From Streptomyces hygroscopicus subsp. hygroscopicus (lineage in GTDB: Bacteria > Actinomycetota > Actinomycetes > Streptomycetales > Streptomycetaceae): 64,000 bases of DNA. The DNA lies in the NCBI RefSeq assembly GCF_030269125.1, contig NZ_BSSM01000016.1, positions 62,001 to 126,000 on the forward strand, given 5' to 3'. Positions 14,929 through 25,637 of the stretch are shown piece after piece (the stretch's first letter is position 1; each line of letters starts with the position of its first letter). Made by a program: the position numbers and the translations under genes. The notes beneath the pieces were generated by a model that did not search any database, had not been told where the DNA came from, and saw only the letters and a program-made list of their open reading frames with translations.

Positions 14929-15552
14929 CTACGAGGTCCGCGGCGGACCGGCGGGCGCGGGGGCCACGGCCCCCGCGGCGATCCCGGCGGCCTGCCGCGC
15001 CGTGACCCGCTGGATCACGGCGACCGCGAGCACGGCCGCCGCGCCGTAGAGGACCTCCGCCGCCACCTCCGCGGGCAGCGACCCGCCGACGCCGTACCAG
15101 GCGCATATCGGGGCGAACAAGGTGTGCGCCACCCAGGCCGCCCACCAGGCGTTCACCAGCGCGTCCGAACGTGCGGGGGCGCCGTCGCCGGGCGTGCTCG
15201 CGCGCAGCACGTCCCGCACCAGGACCCACGGCGCCCAGAGGTTGACCACGGGGATCAGCCAGGCGAGGACGCCCCAGGCCGGGGAGAACCCGTTCACCGT
15301 GCCGTGGGAGAGGAGGTGGGCGTTGCGCCGGCAGCGGGCGAACCACACCAGGAACACCGCGGCCGAAAGCACCATCCCCCACACGAGGACCGGCGTGAAC
15401 CAGGCCCCCGCGGGCAACGCGTGCCGCGGCCGGGAGCCGACGGACACCGCCCGCGTCAAGTCGACGGCGACCACCGCCACCACGGCGACCTGCGCGCACC
15501 GAGCGGCGATCCAGGGGGCTTCGACGACGTGCAGGGGGGCGGGTGCGGTCAC
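14929..15552 (-). CDS. DUF4328 membrane protein
   Basis: A 207-aa protein with about five membrane segments. The central RCRRNAHLL ... SPAWGVLAWLIPVVNLWAPW is characteristic of DUF4328, a Streptomyces-rich family of unknown function. The C-terminus is Ala/Pro-rich. Nothing in its surroundings (convergent with chitosanase, divergent from phosphoglucomutase) suggests a role. Confidence 0.8.
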   Translation of the reverse strand: MTAPAPLHVVEAPWIAARCAQVAVVAVVAVDLTRAVSVGSRPRHALPAGAWFTPVLVWGMVLSAAVFLVWFARCRRNAHLLSHGTVNGFSPAWGVLAWLIPVVNLWAPWVLVRDVLRASTPGDGAPARSDALVNAWWAAWVAHTLFAPICAWYGVGGSLPAEVAAEVLYGAAAVLAVAVIQRVTARQAAGIAAGAVAPAPAGPPRTS

Positions 15553-15706
15553 GGTGGCGGGCCTGTCTGTGAAGCGCCCCGCACGGGTGGCGGGGACGGC
15601 GCGGTGATCAGCGGATCATAAGGTGAGGCGCACTCGCGCGTCATGCTCCTGACGAGCAAAGATGGGCGGGAGCGAGCGACCGAAACCGACGCGGAGGAAC
15701 GCACTC

Positions 15707-17347
<1,641 letters not shown>

Positions 17348-17373
17348 GAGGCGGCCCGTACCCGGACGCGGTC

Positions 17374-17410
17374 CGCGGCGGCCTCCGGTACACCGTCGGA
17401 GGCCGCCGCG
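17374..17410. terminator. Bidirectional terminator between pgm and the SGNH hydrolase gene
   Basis: A perfect 14-bp GC-rich stem (arms 17374-17387 and 17397-17410) with a 9-nt loop lies between two convergent genes, 26 bp after the pgm stop and 6 bp before the other stop. There is no U-tract, as is common in Streptomyces. Confidence 0.75.
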
Positions 17411-17416
17411 CCCGGA

Positions 17417-18334
17417 TCAGTGGTGCCCGTGGTCCCCCGCGAGCCGGTCCACGACCGCCTGCGCCATCGCCTCCTCGCCCCGGGCGTTGGGGTGGGCCGG
17501 GGCCGCGGGCGCGGCCGGCTGGAGCGGCTCGATCCAGCGGTCCGCCGGCGCCTTGCACATGTCGTGCCCGATCGTCGGTCCGTACGTGTCCACGTACTCC
17601 GCACGGTTGCGGGCCGCCACCGTGCGCAGCATCAGGTCCAGCCGCTTCTCGGTGTCCCGCAGATAGGCGAAGTCACCCTGGGCGAAGGGGACCTGCGGGA
17701 AGCAGCCCACGCCGTCGTCGGGCAGCAGGTCGGGGTAGCCGACGACCACGACCCGGGCGTGCGGCGCCCGCGCGTGCACGGCCCGCAGCACCTCGGCGAT
17801 CTTCGGCGCGGTCTGCCGCACCGCGAGCGCCAACCGGTCCTGCCCGGACGCCTCGTAGGCGCGCTCGCACGGGTTGCCCGTGGGGTCCTGGACACCGAGC
17901 CGGGCGCATGTGCCGATGATGGTGCCGAACCCCACGTCGTTGCCGCCGATCTGGACCGACACGAGGTCCGTGTCCCGTGACACGGCGTCGAGTTGGGGCG
18001 GGTTGCCGCCCTGGGCCTGCCACATCTGCGCGGTCGTCGCGCCCGAACAGCTGGCGTCCGTGAAGCTGCTCGCCCCCTCCCGTTGCGCCACCAGCGAGGG
18101 GTAGTCGTGGTCGGAGCGGGCGCAGTCGGCGTCCACCTGGGTGGGTATGCCGGGGCCCGAGGTGTAGGAGTCGCCGAGCGCCACGTAGTCGAGGCGGTGG
18201 CCGTGCCCCGCCGGATGCGCGGTGGCCGGTGCGGTGGACGCGGCGACCAGGGCGCAGCCGCCCACCGCCGCCGCCAGCACCGCGGCCCGCCGCCGGGCTC
18301 TCGCCCCGTCCGTCGTACGTCCGTCGTTCGTCAT
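17417..18334 (-). CDS. Secreted SGNH/GDSL lipase-esterase
   Basis: A 305-aa protein with an N-terminal signal peptide (RRRAAVLAAAVGGCALVAAS, cleavage near AHP). SGNH blocks: catalytic Ser in YVALGDSYTSGPG, Gly in the second block, Asn in QIGGNDVGF and His in PAHPNARGEEAM. Several cysteines probably form disulfides, as in the Streptomyces coelicolor/rimosus extracellular lipases. Substrate unknown: lipid or short-chain ester. ATG 18334 with a GGGGGAA ribosome site. Confidence 0.88.
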   Translation of the reverse strand: MTNDGRTTDGARARRRAAVLAAAVGGCALVAASTAPATAHPAGHGHRLDYVALGDSYTSGPGIPTQVDADCARSDHDYPSLVAQREGASSFTDASCSGATTAQMWQAQGGNPPQLDAVSRDTDLVSVQIGGNDVGFGTIIGTCARLGVQDPTGNPCERAYEASGQDRLALAVRQTAPKIAEVLRAVHARAPHARVVVVGYPDLLPDDGVGCFPQVPFAQGDFAYLRDTEKRLDLMLRTVAARNRAEYVDTYGPTIGHDMCKAPADRWIEPLQPAAPAAPAHPNARGEEAMAQAVVDRLAGDHGHH

Positions 18335-18527
18335 GGTTCCCCCTGGGACCGGTACACGGCGCGGACGGCGGCGCCATGGAGCGGCCCTCACGCGATCGAC
18401 TGGGCCTGTATACCGTTCGGCAGGTCCCGCCGACCAGAAGCGGGAGCCCATGAGTTGGGGGGAGCGCGGCCGGGAGCCGCTGGTGGGGCGCGGTGCCGAC
18501 GGCGGTGTGCGGCCCCGCGCCCCGGCG

Positions 18528-18773
18528 TCAGACGCCGGATGCCGCCGCCTCCTGGAGCAGCGAGTCGTCCTCCGGGCGAGCCCCGGACAGCCGGTGGCGT
18601 GCCGCGATCAGCGCCATGTCGACGTCCCGCGTGCCGGTGGCCACGCACAGCGTGTACGAGACGTCCGCGAGCCGCTGTCGCGCCCTCGGCGTGCTCTCCT
18701 CGGCGCCGAGCAGAGCGAGGGTCTCGTACTGGGCGATGAGGTCTTTCAGTACGGCGGGGTGTGCCATCAGCAT
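18528..18773 (-). CDS. DUF5133 small protein
   Basis: An 81-aa cytoplasmic protein starting MLMAHPAVLKDLIAQYETL and containing SYTLCVATGTRDVDMALIAAR and GARPEDDSLL, hallmarks of the Streptomyces-specific DUF5133 family. The family is often encoded beside regulators and its function is unknown. ATG 18773 is preceded by GGGAGG; longer open sequence upstream is His/Arg-rich and atypical. Confidence 0.8.
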   Translation of the reverse strand: MLMAHPAVLKDLIAQYETLALLGAEESTPRARQRLADVSYTLCVATGTRDVDMALIAARHRLSGARPEDDSLLQEAAASGV

Positions 18774-19003
18774 GGGGTCGGCCTCCCTGGTGTGTCGCCG
18801 ATGTACGAAGTCGCATGCGCGACTACCCCCGCCGGCGTCCGGCATGCCGCCCCGGTGGTCCCCTCCGTGCCGTCCGTGGCGTCCGTGGCGTCCATGCCTC
18901 CGTACCGGACAGGGAGACGGGTGCGTCACTCGGACGGGTGCTCTCCGGCCGCCGTGTGCCGGTCGCGCCCCCGTCGCCCTACTCCTTCGCTGATCATGCC
19001 CGT

Positions 19004-20614
19004 GTGAGTCTGCACACCCGAAGTGCCGTACCGCGCCGGGTCGTTCCGGCCGTGCTCGGCACCCTCAGTGTCCTGTCCCTGCTGTCCGCCCTGCCCGCCG
19101 CCGCGCAGCCCGCGCACGCGGGTGCCCGGCCCGCCGCGCCGCCGCCCCGGCCGGCCACGGCCGCCGAGGCGCGCACCGACGCCTATCTCCGCTCGGTCGA
19201 GGACCGGCCCGCGGCCCTGCGGGAGTTCTTCCGGCAGCTCCCCAAGGGCGGGGACCTGCACAACCACCTCTCCGGCGCGGTGAGCACGGACTACCTCATC
19301 GAACTGGCCGCCGAGGACGGCCTGTGCGTCGACACCGCGACGATGACCGCGGTCGCCCCGCCCTGTGGCGCCGGCACCCGCCCGGCCGCCGACGCCCGCA
19401 CCGACCGCGCCTTCCACGACGCGATCGTGCGCGCCTGGTCGATGCAGGACTTCCCGCCCGACGAGAACGGGCACGACCACTTCTTCGACACCTTCGGCAA
19501 GTTCGGCGAGGTCACCTGGCGGCACCGGGGCAAGCTGCTCGCCCAGGTCGCCGACACCGTCGTCGCCAACAACCAGTCCTACCTGGAGACGATGGTCACC
19601 CCCGCCTCCGACGGCGCGAAGAAGCTCGCCGACGCGGTCGGCTGGGACGACGACCTCGCCGCCCTGCACCGCAAGCTGGTCGCGGGCGGCAGGCTGGACC
19701 GACTGGTCGCCGACGCCCGCGAGGAGGCCGACGGCGGCGACGCCGAGTTCCGCGCCACCGAGCACTGCGGCACCTCCGGCGCCCGGCCCGCCTGCGGGCT
19801 CACCGTCCGCTGGATTTCCCAGGCGTCCCGCGGCAGTTCACCGGTGCGGGTCTTCACCCAGCTGGACCTCGGCATGCGGCTCGCCGAGGCGGACCCGCGC
19901 TTCGTCGCCGTCAACCTGGTGCAGCCCGAGGACTGGGACAGCTCGCTGCGGAACTACAGCCTCCAGATGCGCATGGTCGGCTATCTGCGCACGCAGTACC
20001 CGAAGGCCCACGTCACCCTGCACGCGGGCGAGTTGTGGCCCGGACTGGTCAAGCCCGAGGCGCTGAAGTCCCACATCGAGGAGGCCGTCGACGTCGCGCA
20101 CGCCCAGCGCGTCGGACACGGCGTGGACCTCGTGCACGAGGACGACTGGCAGCGCACGGCCCGCACCATGGCGGCCCGGCAGATCGCCGTGGAGGTGCCC
20201 TTCTCCAGCAACGCGCAGATCCTCGGCGTCAAGGGCGCGGAGCACCCCTTCACCACGTACCGCCGCTATGGCGTCCCGGTCGTCCTCGCCACCGACGACC
20301 CCGGCGTCTCGCGCATCGACATCAGCCACGAGTACCAGTACGCGGCCGCGACCTACGGCCTCGGCTACCCCGAGCTGAAGGACCTCGCCCGCGCCTCGCT
20401 CCAGTACGCCTTCCTGCCCGGCGCGAGCCTGTGGCAGGGCAACCCCACCGCCCAGGGCTACCACCCGGTCGCGGCCTGCCGCGCCGAACGCCCCGGGGAG
20501 CCCGTGCGGAGCGCCGCCTGCCGGCGGCTCCTCGACGGCAGCGCCAGGGCGCGACTGGAATGGCGCCAGGAGGCAGCTTTCACGGCGTTCGAGCGGGCGC
20601 ACGCCCGGGGCTGA
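19004..20614 (+). CDS. Secreted adenosine deaminase (ADGF-like)
   Basis: A 536-aa metal-dependent deaminase with a signal peptide (residues about 8-36, ending PAAAQPAHA). Zinc-site motifs of the adenosine deaminase superfamily are in order: HNHLSGAVS (first His pair), VTLHAGEL (His and catalytic Glu), QRVGHGVDL, and TDDPGVSR (catalytic Asp). The long N-terminal part before the barrel and the secretion signal recall ADGF/CECR1-type extracellular deaminases. It would convert extracellular adenosine or deoxyadenosine to inosine for nucleoside salvage. GTG 19004 lacks an obvious ribosome site, so the start is uncertain; GTG at 18956 is another option. Confidence 0.85.
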   Translation: MSLHTRSAVPRRVVPAVLGTLSVLSLLSALPAAAQPAHAGARPAAPPPRPATAAEARTDAYLRSVEDRPAALREFFRQLPKGGDLHNHLSGAVSTDYLIELAAEDGLCVDTATMTAVAPPCGAGTRPAADARTDRAFHDAIVRAWSMQDFPPDENGHDHFFDTFGKFGEVTWRHRGKLLAQVADTVVANNQSYLETMVTPASDGAKKLADAVGWDDDLAALHRKLVAGGRLDRLVADAREEADGGDAEFRATEHCGTSGARPACGLTVRWISQASRGSSPVRVFTQLDLGMRLAEADPRFVAVNLVQPEDWDSSLRNYSLQMRMVGYLRTQYPKAHVTLHAGELWPGLVKPEALKSHIEEAVDVAHAQRVGHGVDLVHEDDWQRTARTMAARQIAVEVPFSSNAQILGVKGAEHPFTTYRRYGVPVVLATDDPGVSRIDISHEYQYAAATYGLGYPELKDLARASLQYAFLPGASLWQGNPTAQGYHPVAACRAERPGEPVRSAACRRLLDGSARARLEWRQEAAFTAFERAHARG

Positions 20615-21223
20615 CGTGAGGACCGCGCCGGTCCCGCACAGCGGTTCGGCGCGGCCCCTCGGCCCGCGGGGGTGCCTGCTCGGGAGCGCGGCCGCCGGGG
20701 CCGGCGGTCGTGCGACGGCGCGTCAACCGGCGGTGCGGCGGTGCCACCTCCGCGACGTCATCACAGCGCGTCACCTTCACCGGGCGACCGCCTTCGTCCG
20801 ATCGCGCTCCGGGCCCTCCCGGCGGGACCGCCCGTCCGCCGGCGCACGGGCCGGGAGCCGCGCGGGCTCGGCGCGGCGCGGCGGTGCTCGACCCCGGCGT
20901 CCGTTCGGCGCCGGGGTACGTCCGGCTCGCGGACCTCACCGTCACGTTCGAGGGACACCGGTCAACGTGTGCCTCGGCGTTCACCCTGCCTTCCCGGGCC
21001 GCGCGCCGATCGGCCGGGCGGCTCCGCCGCCTCGTCCACGGCGTCCCTGCCGCCCCGCTCCCGCGCGGGGCGCACCGCGCGGGAGCGGGGACCGTGCTCT
21101 GCGGGCCGGTGACCGGTGAAGGCCCCCGACCCCTGGCGGCGCCGGCATCGGCACCGGTCCTCGCGGACGGTGTGCGAGGCTGGGCGTGATCAGTACGCGC
21201 ACACCGGGGAGACCAGCACCGCC
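20615..21223. other. Long intergenic region downstream of adenosine deaminase
   Basis: About 610 bp without a supported gene. Open frames exist on both strands but have no ribosome site, no codon-bias signal and no recognisable protein. The only strong structure is the 16-bp hairpin at 21053-21090. Confidence 0.5.
21053..21090. terminator. Very strong hairpin, 16-bp perfect stem
   Basis: Arms 21053-21068 and 21075-21090 are perfectly complementary (CCCCGCTCCCGCGCGG and its reverse complement) with a 6-nt loop. It lies 440 bp after the adenosine deaminase stop and 134 bp before the next gene. It may be a terminator of a long 3' region or of an unannotated transcript. Confidence 0.55.
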
Positions 21224-21880
21224 ATGGCCGTCATCCATCACACCACCCTCACGCCGTCCAAGGTCGAACTGCTCGCCGAGTGGCTGCCCGGCCGTCCCTG
21301 GTACCGCGGCGGCCCCGGCACCCCGGCCCTGGAGAAGTCCGGCGGCTTCCGGCTGGACGACCCCGAGGGCGAGGTCGGCATCGAGATCATGGTCGCCACC
21401 GACACGACGAGCCCCGAGCGGACGGCCTACCTGGTGCCCCTGAGCTACCGCGGCGCGCCGCTCGAGGGCGCCGAGCACGCGCTCGTCGGCACCATGGAGC
21501 ACGGCGTCCTGGGCAAGCGCTGGGCGTACGACGGGCTGTGCGACCCGGTGCTGGTCACCGAGCTGCTGCTGCTGATCGAGGGCAAGGCGCAGGCGATGGC
21601 CCAGAGCATCACGGACACCCCGGACCACGAGGTGACCCGCGCCCACACGGGCGGCGCGCTCCTTCTGGAGGGGTTCACCCCGGCTCCGGCCGACGGCCCG
21701 GAGGGTACCCGTGTGCCCACCCCGAACGGCACGGTCCTCCACGTCCACCGCGTCCTCGCCCCGACGACCGCCAACCCGCCGCTCCCGGCCGAGGGCGCCC
21801 TCGGCCACGTGGCCACGGGCTGGCCGGGCCCCGACGGAGACCGCCTGCGTGCCGTCCTGATGACGCTGCGCTCGGCCTGA
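21224..21880 (+). CDS. Maltokinase N-terminal cap-like protein
   Basis: A 218-aa protein starting MAVIHHTTLTPSKVELLAEWLPG and RPWYRGG, which matches the N-terminal cap domain of actinobacterial maltokinases (Pep2/Mak) found alone, without the kinase. The motif VGTMEHGVLGKRWAYDGLCDPV is part of that fold. In glycogen/trehalose metabolism the cap precedes the kinase; the free-standing form has no known function. Start supported by similarity more than by a ribosome site (GGGGAG, 13 nt away). Confidence 0.75.
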   Translation: MAVIHHTTLTPSKVELLAEWLPGRPWYRGGPGTPALEKSGGFRLDDPEGEVGIEIMVATDTTSPERTAYLVPLSYRGAPLEGAEHALVGTMEHGVLGKRWAYDGLCDPVLVTELLLLIEGKAQAMAQSITDTPDHEVTRAHTGGALLLEGFTPAPADGPEGTRVPTPNGTVLHVHRVLAPTTANPPLPAEGALGHVATGWPGPDGDRLRAVLMTLRSA

Positions 21881-22709
21881 CCGCGACCGGCCGCCGCCCG
21901 CGACAGCCGGGTGGCGGCCGGAAGCCGCTCGCCCCGACGCCGTCCCCGAACCGGCCTCGGCTCCCGCTCTCGGCCGTCCGGGCCCCGCTCTCCGCTTCCG
22001 CCGCACCCCCGCTTCCGGACACTGGTTCCCGGCCCTTCCGTCCCCGGGGCGGCTCCCGATCGGCTTGTCGGTTCCGGCTATCGTGGCCTCTCGGCTTGCT
22101 TCGGGCGGTGGTGGTCCGGCCGTTCCGTTTCTCGTTTCCGCCGTGCGGCCGTCTCGGGCCCGGTGTCTTCGCTCGGCCGTCGGTCCCGGTCGTTCCGCTC
22201 CGGTTCTTCGCCTGCGGGGCAGACCCTCGCGGCCGCCGGTCCCCGGCCGTCCCCGTCTCCGGGCTTCCGCTTGCCGACCGTCCCGACCTCGGCGCGGGCC
22301 AGGGCCGTTGCGACGGGATGCCTCCGGTGCGGGCCAGGGCCGTTGCGGACCAGATCCCGACTTCGGTGCGAGATAAGGCCGTTGCGACCGGGCCCCGGCC
22401 CTCGGTGTCGTCCCGGCCCTGGCCCCGGCTGCCGGTCCCCGGCCCTTCCACCCCCGGCTCGTGAGCCCCGGAGGTACCAGCGCCTGCTCCAGGGCGCGCC
22501 CCTTCCCCGGCCGAACCGGCGGAGCCGTCTGGCATGGACGGGTCAAATCTGGCACTCTTTCGGCAGTCGTCGCCCCGGCCCCAGCGGGTGCGACCGGTTG
22601 CTCAGCACAGCGCTCGCGCAAGCCCCATCCGCGGCCGCCCCGGCGCACCCCTGCCGGCCGGGCGGTCGTCGAGCAGGCCGGGACCCCGGCCGCCGCAAAG
22701 GAGTAGCGT
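21881..22709. other. Long non-coding gap with short repeats
   Basis: About 830 bp between the cap-domain gene and the M1 peptidase gene. Composition is unusual for a Streptomyces gene (many GTTTC, CGTTCC and TTCCG runs, weak third-position bias). It contains the repeats at 22291-22387. Promoter of the peptidase gene is presumably near the right end, where AAAGGAG provides its ribosome site. Confidence 0.5.
22291..22387. repeat. Three imperfect 23-bp direct repeats
   Basis: Units at 22291-22313, 22326-22348 and 22365-22387 share GGYGCGGGCCAGGGCCGTTG with the third diverged in the middle; spacing between starts is 35 and 39 bp. They lie in a non-coding gap. Spacers are not uniform and units are too few for CRISPR. 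Confidence 0.55.
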
Positions 22710-24602
22710 GTGAGACCGACCCCCCACAAGGCCGCAGGCGTAGCCGCGCTCACCGCCGCCGCACTGGCCGCCTTCTTCCTCCCCGCCGTCCCCGCCGCCG
22801 CGCACACCGCCCCCGCGTCCGCTGCCGCCGCCCGCACCGCCCCCGTGTCCGCCGCGGCCGACTGCACCCCCGCCCAGGTCGTCACCGACGGCGGCTTCGA
22901 GAACGGCAGTCCGGCGTGGACACCGTCCGCGTCGACCGTGATCACCAACCGCACCGGGCAGAGCCCCCACGGCGGCAGCTGGTACGCCTGGCTGGACGGC
23001 ACCGGACAGACGCACACCGACACCCTCAGCCAGAGCGTCACCATCCCGAGTGGCTGCGCCACCGCGACCCTCACCTTCTGGCTGCACGTCGACACCGCCG
23101 AGACGACGTCCGGCACGGCCTACGACAAGCTGACCGCCAAGATCGGCGGCACCACCCTGGCCAGCTGGTCCAACCTGGACAAGAACAGCGGCTACGCGCA
23201 GAAGTCGTTCGACGTGTCGTCCTTCGCCGGGCAGACGGTGACCCTGTCCTTCACCGGCACCGAGGACTCCAGCCTCCAGACCAGCTTCGTGCTGGACGAC
23301 ATCGCCCTCGACACCTCCGGCGGCACCACGCCCCCGCCCACCGACACCACCCGCACCCCCGCCGCCCCCTCGTACACCGTGAACCTCAGCAGCGACGCGA
23401 GCGGCACCACCTGGACCGGCCACGAGAGCGCGACGTTCACCAACGCCTCCGCCACCGCGCTGAACGAGGTCTACCTGCGGCTGTGGGACAACTACCACGG
23501 CACCTGCGACGCGATGCCCATCAAGGTAGGCAACGTCACCGGCGGCACCGCCGGCGACCTCTCCGTGGCCTGCACCGCCCTGAAGATCACCCTGCCGGCC
23601 CCGCTCGCCCAGGGCCAGAGCGCCACCATCGGCTTCGACCTCGGCATCACCGTGCCGAGCGGCGCCGACCGCTTCGGGCACGACGGCGCGTACAACTTCA
23701 TCGGCAACGCGCTGCCCGTCCTCGCCGTCCGGGACGGCACGGGCTGGCACCTGGATCCGTACACGGACAACGGCGAGGCGTTCTACTCCCTGGCCGCCGA
23801 CTTCAAGGTCACCCTCGACCACCCGAGCAGCCTGCTGGTCCCGGCCACCGGCACCTCCACCGACACCCCCGGCACGAGCGGTCGCACCGTCACCACCGCC
23901 ACCGCCTCCCAGGTCCGTGACTTCGCCTGGGCCGCCGGGCCCTTCACCAAGATCTCCGGCACCTCGCCGGCCGGCGTCGCGGTGAACGTCTACTCCGTCT
24001 CCGGCATCAGCTCGACCAGCGCCCAGTCGATGCTCAGCACCGCCAAGTCGGCCGTCGACGCCCACGCCGCCCGCTTCGGCGCCTACCCGTACGGCGAACT
24101 CGACGCGGTCCTCGACAACAACTTCTGGTTCGGTGGGATGGAGTACCCCGGCTTCGTCCTCGACCTGGTCAGCAGCACCGCGCTCACCCATGAGATCGCC
24201 CACCAGTGGTGGTACGGCATCGTCGGCGACGACGAGTACAACAACCCCTGGCTGGACGAGTCGTTCGCCGACTACTCGACCGACCTCGCCCAGGGCAACA
24301 CGGGCACCAACTGCTGGAGCGGCGTCTCCTGGGCCTCCAGCACGGAGAAGATCACCAACTCGATGGCCTACTGGGACGCCCACTCCTCCCGCTACTCCAC
24401 CGTGGTCTACGGCTACGGCAAATGCGCGCTGCACGACCTCCGGCGCCTCATCGGTGACACCGCCATGGCCAAGCTGCTGAAGGACTACGCGACCGCGCAC
24501 TGGTACGGCGTGTCCACCACGGCCGACTTCAAGGCCGCGGCCCAGGCCGCCACCAGCACGGACCTGACCTCCTTCTGGACCCAGCACCGCATCGACGGCT
24601 GA
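22710..24602 (+). CDS. Secreted M1-family metallopeptidase with N-terminal jelly-roll domain
   Basis: A 630-aa secreted zinc aminopeptidase. Signal peptide at 1-32 (ending AAAHT), then a beta-sandwich domain (about 50-205, GGFENGSPAWT... FVLDDIALD) of the carbohydrate/cell-surface binding type, a Thr/Pro linker, and the M1 catalytic part: exopeptidase-like motif GGMEYPG, zinc site HEIAHQWW, second zinc ligand WLDESFADY and the catalytic Tyr region VVYGYGKCAL. The C-terminal helical domain is short compared with PepN. GTG 22710 with AAAGGAG six bases upstream is a clear start. Confidence 0.9.
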   Translation: MRPTPHKAAGVAALTAAALAAFFLPAVPAAAHTAPASAAAARTAPVSAAADCTPAQVVTDGGFENGSPAWTPSASTVITNRTGQSPHGGSWYAWLDGTGQTHTDTLSQSVTIPSGCATATLTFWLHVDTAETTSGTAYDKLTAKIGGTTLASWSNLDKNSGYAQKSFDVSSFAGQTVTLSFTGTEDSSLQTSFVLDDIALDTSGGTTPPPTDTTRTPAAPSYTVNLSSDASGTTWTGHESATFTNASATALNEVYLRLWDNYHGTCDAMPIKVGNVTGGTAGDLSVACTALKITLPAPLAQGQSATIGFDLGITVPSGADRFGHDGAYNFIGNALPVLAVRDGTGWHLDPYTDNGEAFYSLAADFKVTLDHPSSLLVPATGTSTDTPGTSGRTVTTATASQVRDFAWAAGPFTKISGTSPAGVAVNVYSVSGISSTSAQSMLSTAKSAVDAHAARFGAYPYGELDAVLDNNFWFGGMEYPGFVLDLVSSTALTHEIAHQWWYGIVGDDEYNNPWLDESFADYSTDLAQGNTGTNCWSGVSWASSTEKITNSMAYWDAHSSRYSTVVYGYGKCALHDLRRLIGDTAMAKLLKDYATAHWYGVSTTADFKAAAQAATSTDLTSFWTQHRIDG

Positions 24603-24608
24603 CGGGCG

Positions 24609-24644
24609 CCGGCCGGCCGCGGGCCCTCGCTCCCGGCCGGCCGG
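24609..24644. terminator. Possible terminator after the M1 peptidase gene
   Basis: A 10-bp inverted repeat (CCGGCCGGCC and GGCCGGCCGG) with a 16-nt loop starts 7 bp after the stop codon. Simple GC repeats are common in this genome, so confidence is moderate. Confidence 0.4.
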
Positions 24645-24701
24645 TGGCCACCCGGATGGCCCAACCCGGCCGGTAGCCGCCTTCGTTGGGCGGAACCCGG
24701 A

Positions 24702-25577
24702 GTGCGCCGCGGCCCGATGCCGGGTCAGATGGAAGCCGTGCGAAGCTCGATACCCCTCATTCGGGGCCGCTCACGCCTGACCGTCACCGGCGTGCTGACC
24801 GGCCTCCTCCTCACCCTGTCGGTCCCGGCGGCCGTGCCCCGAGGCGGCGCCGTGACCCCCGAGCGGGGCAGTGCCTACATGGGCATGGGCGTCCTCGCCC
24901 ACGACGGTTCCGCCGCCGGCACCGCCACCGACTCGCTCTCCGACTCCCGCACCGGCCAGACCGAGGGCGTGGACGTCTCCAGCTACCAGCGCGACGTCGC
25001 CTGGTCGACCCTGTACGACAGCGGGGTGCGCTGGGCGTACGCCAAGGCCACGGAAGGGACGTCGTACGAGAACGCCTACTTCACCCAGCAGTACACCGGC
25101 TCCTCCGACGTCGGCATCGTGCGCGGCGCCTACCACTTCGCCACCCCCGACACCACCGGCGGCGCCGCCCAGGCGGACTACTTCGTGGACCACGGCGGTG
25201 GCTGGTCGGCGGACGGCAGGACGCTGCCCGGGGTCCTCGACATCGAGTGGAACCCGTACGGCGGCGACTGCTACGGCAAGTCGAAGAGCCAGATGGTCAC
25301 CTGGATCGGTGACTTCCTCGACCGCTACAAGGTCCGCACCGGCCGCGCCGCCGTGATCTACACGGCCACCAACTGGTGGACCAAGTGCACGGGGAACTAC
25401 GCCGGGTTCGGCAGCAGTCCGCTGTGGATCGCCCGCTACGCCTCGACGGTGGGCACCCTCCCGGCGGGCTGGGCGTACTACACGATGTGGCAGTACACCT
25501 CCACCGGCAAGACGGTGGGCGACCACGACCGCTTCAACGGCGGCAAGGAGCAGCTCGACACCTTCGCCGCCGGCTGA
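24702..25577 (+). CDS. Secreted lysozyme, glycoside hydrolase family 25
   Basis: Muramidase of the Chalaropsis type (291 aa from GTG 24702) that cleaves peptidoglycan. After a signal peptide (about 27-52), the GH25 barrel starts with EGVDVSSYQRDVAW; the catalytic pair lies in PGVLDIEWNPYGG, and WQYTS appears near the C-terminus. Starts at ATG 24717 or 24729 are equally possible, since no strong ribosome site marks any of them. Likely role: wall turnover or attack on competitor bacteria. Confidence 0.88.
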   Translation: MRRGPMPGQMEAVRSSIPLIRGRSRLTVTGVLTGLLLTLSVPAAVPRGGAVTPERGSAYMGMGVLAHDGSAAGTATDSLSDSRTGQTEGVDVSSYQRDVAWSTLYDSGVRWAYAKATEGTSYENAYFTQQYTGSSDVGIVRGAYHFATPDTTGGAAQADYFVDHGGGWSADGRTLPGVLDIEWNPYGGDCYGKSKSQMVTWIGDFLDRYKVRTGRAAVIYTATNWWTKCTGNYAGFGSSPLWIARYASTVGTLPAGWAYYTMWQYTSTGKTVGDHDRFNGGKEQLDTFAAG

Positions 25578-25637
25578 CCCCACTACCCTGGGCCCGGCGT
25601 GCCGCGCCCCGGTGGCCGTCGACCAGGGGGAGGCCCG

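Noticed and set aside
20710..21189. Plus-strand frame of 159 codons after adenosine deaminase
   Set aside because: No ribosome site, Pro/Arg/Ala-rich product without recognisable fold, and it runs through a 16-bp hairpin.
22291..22387. CRISPR-like repeats
   Set aside because: Only three imperfect units with 12- and 16-bp gaps; no cas genes.
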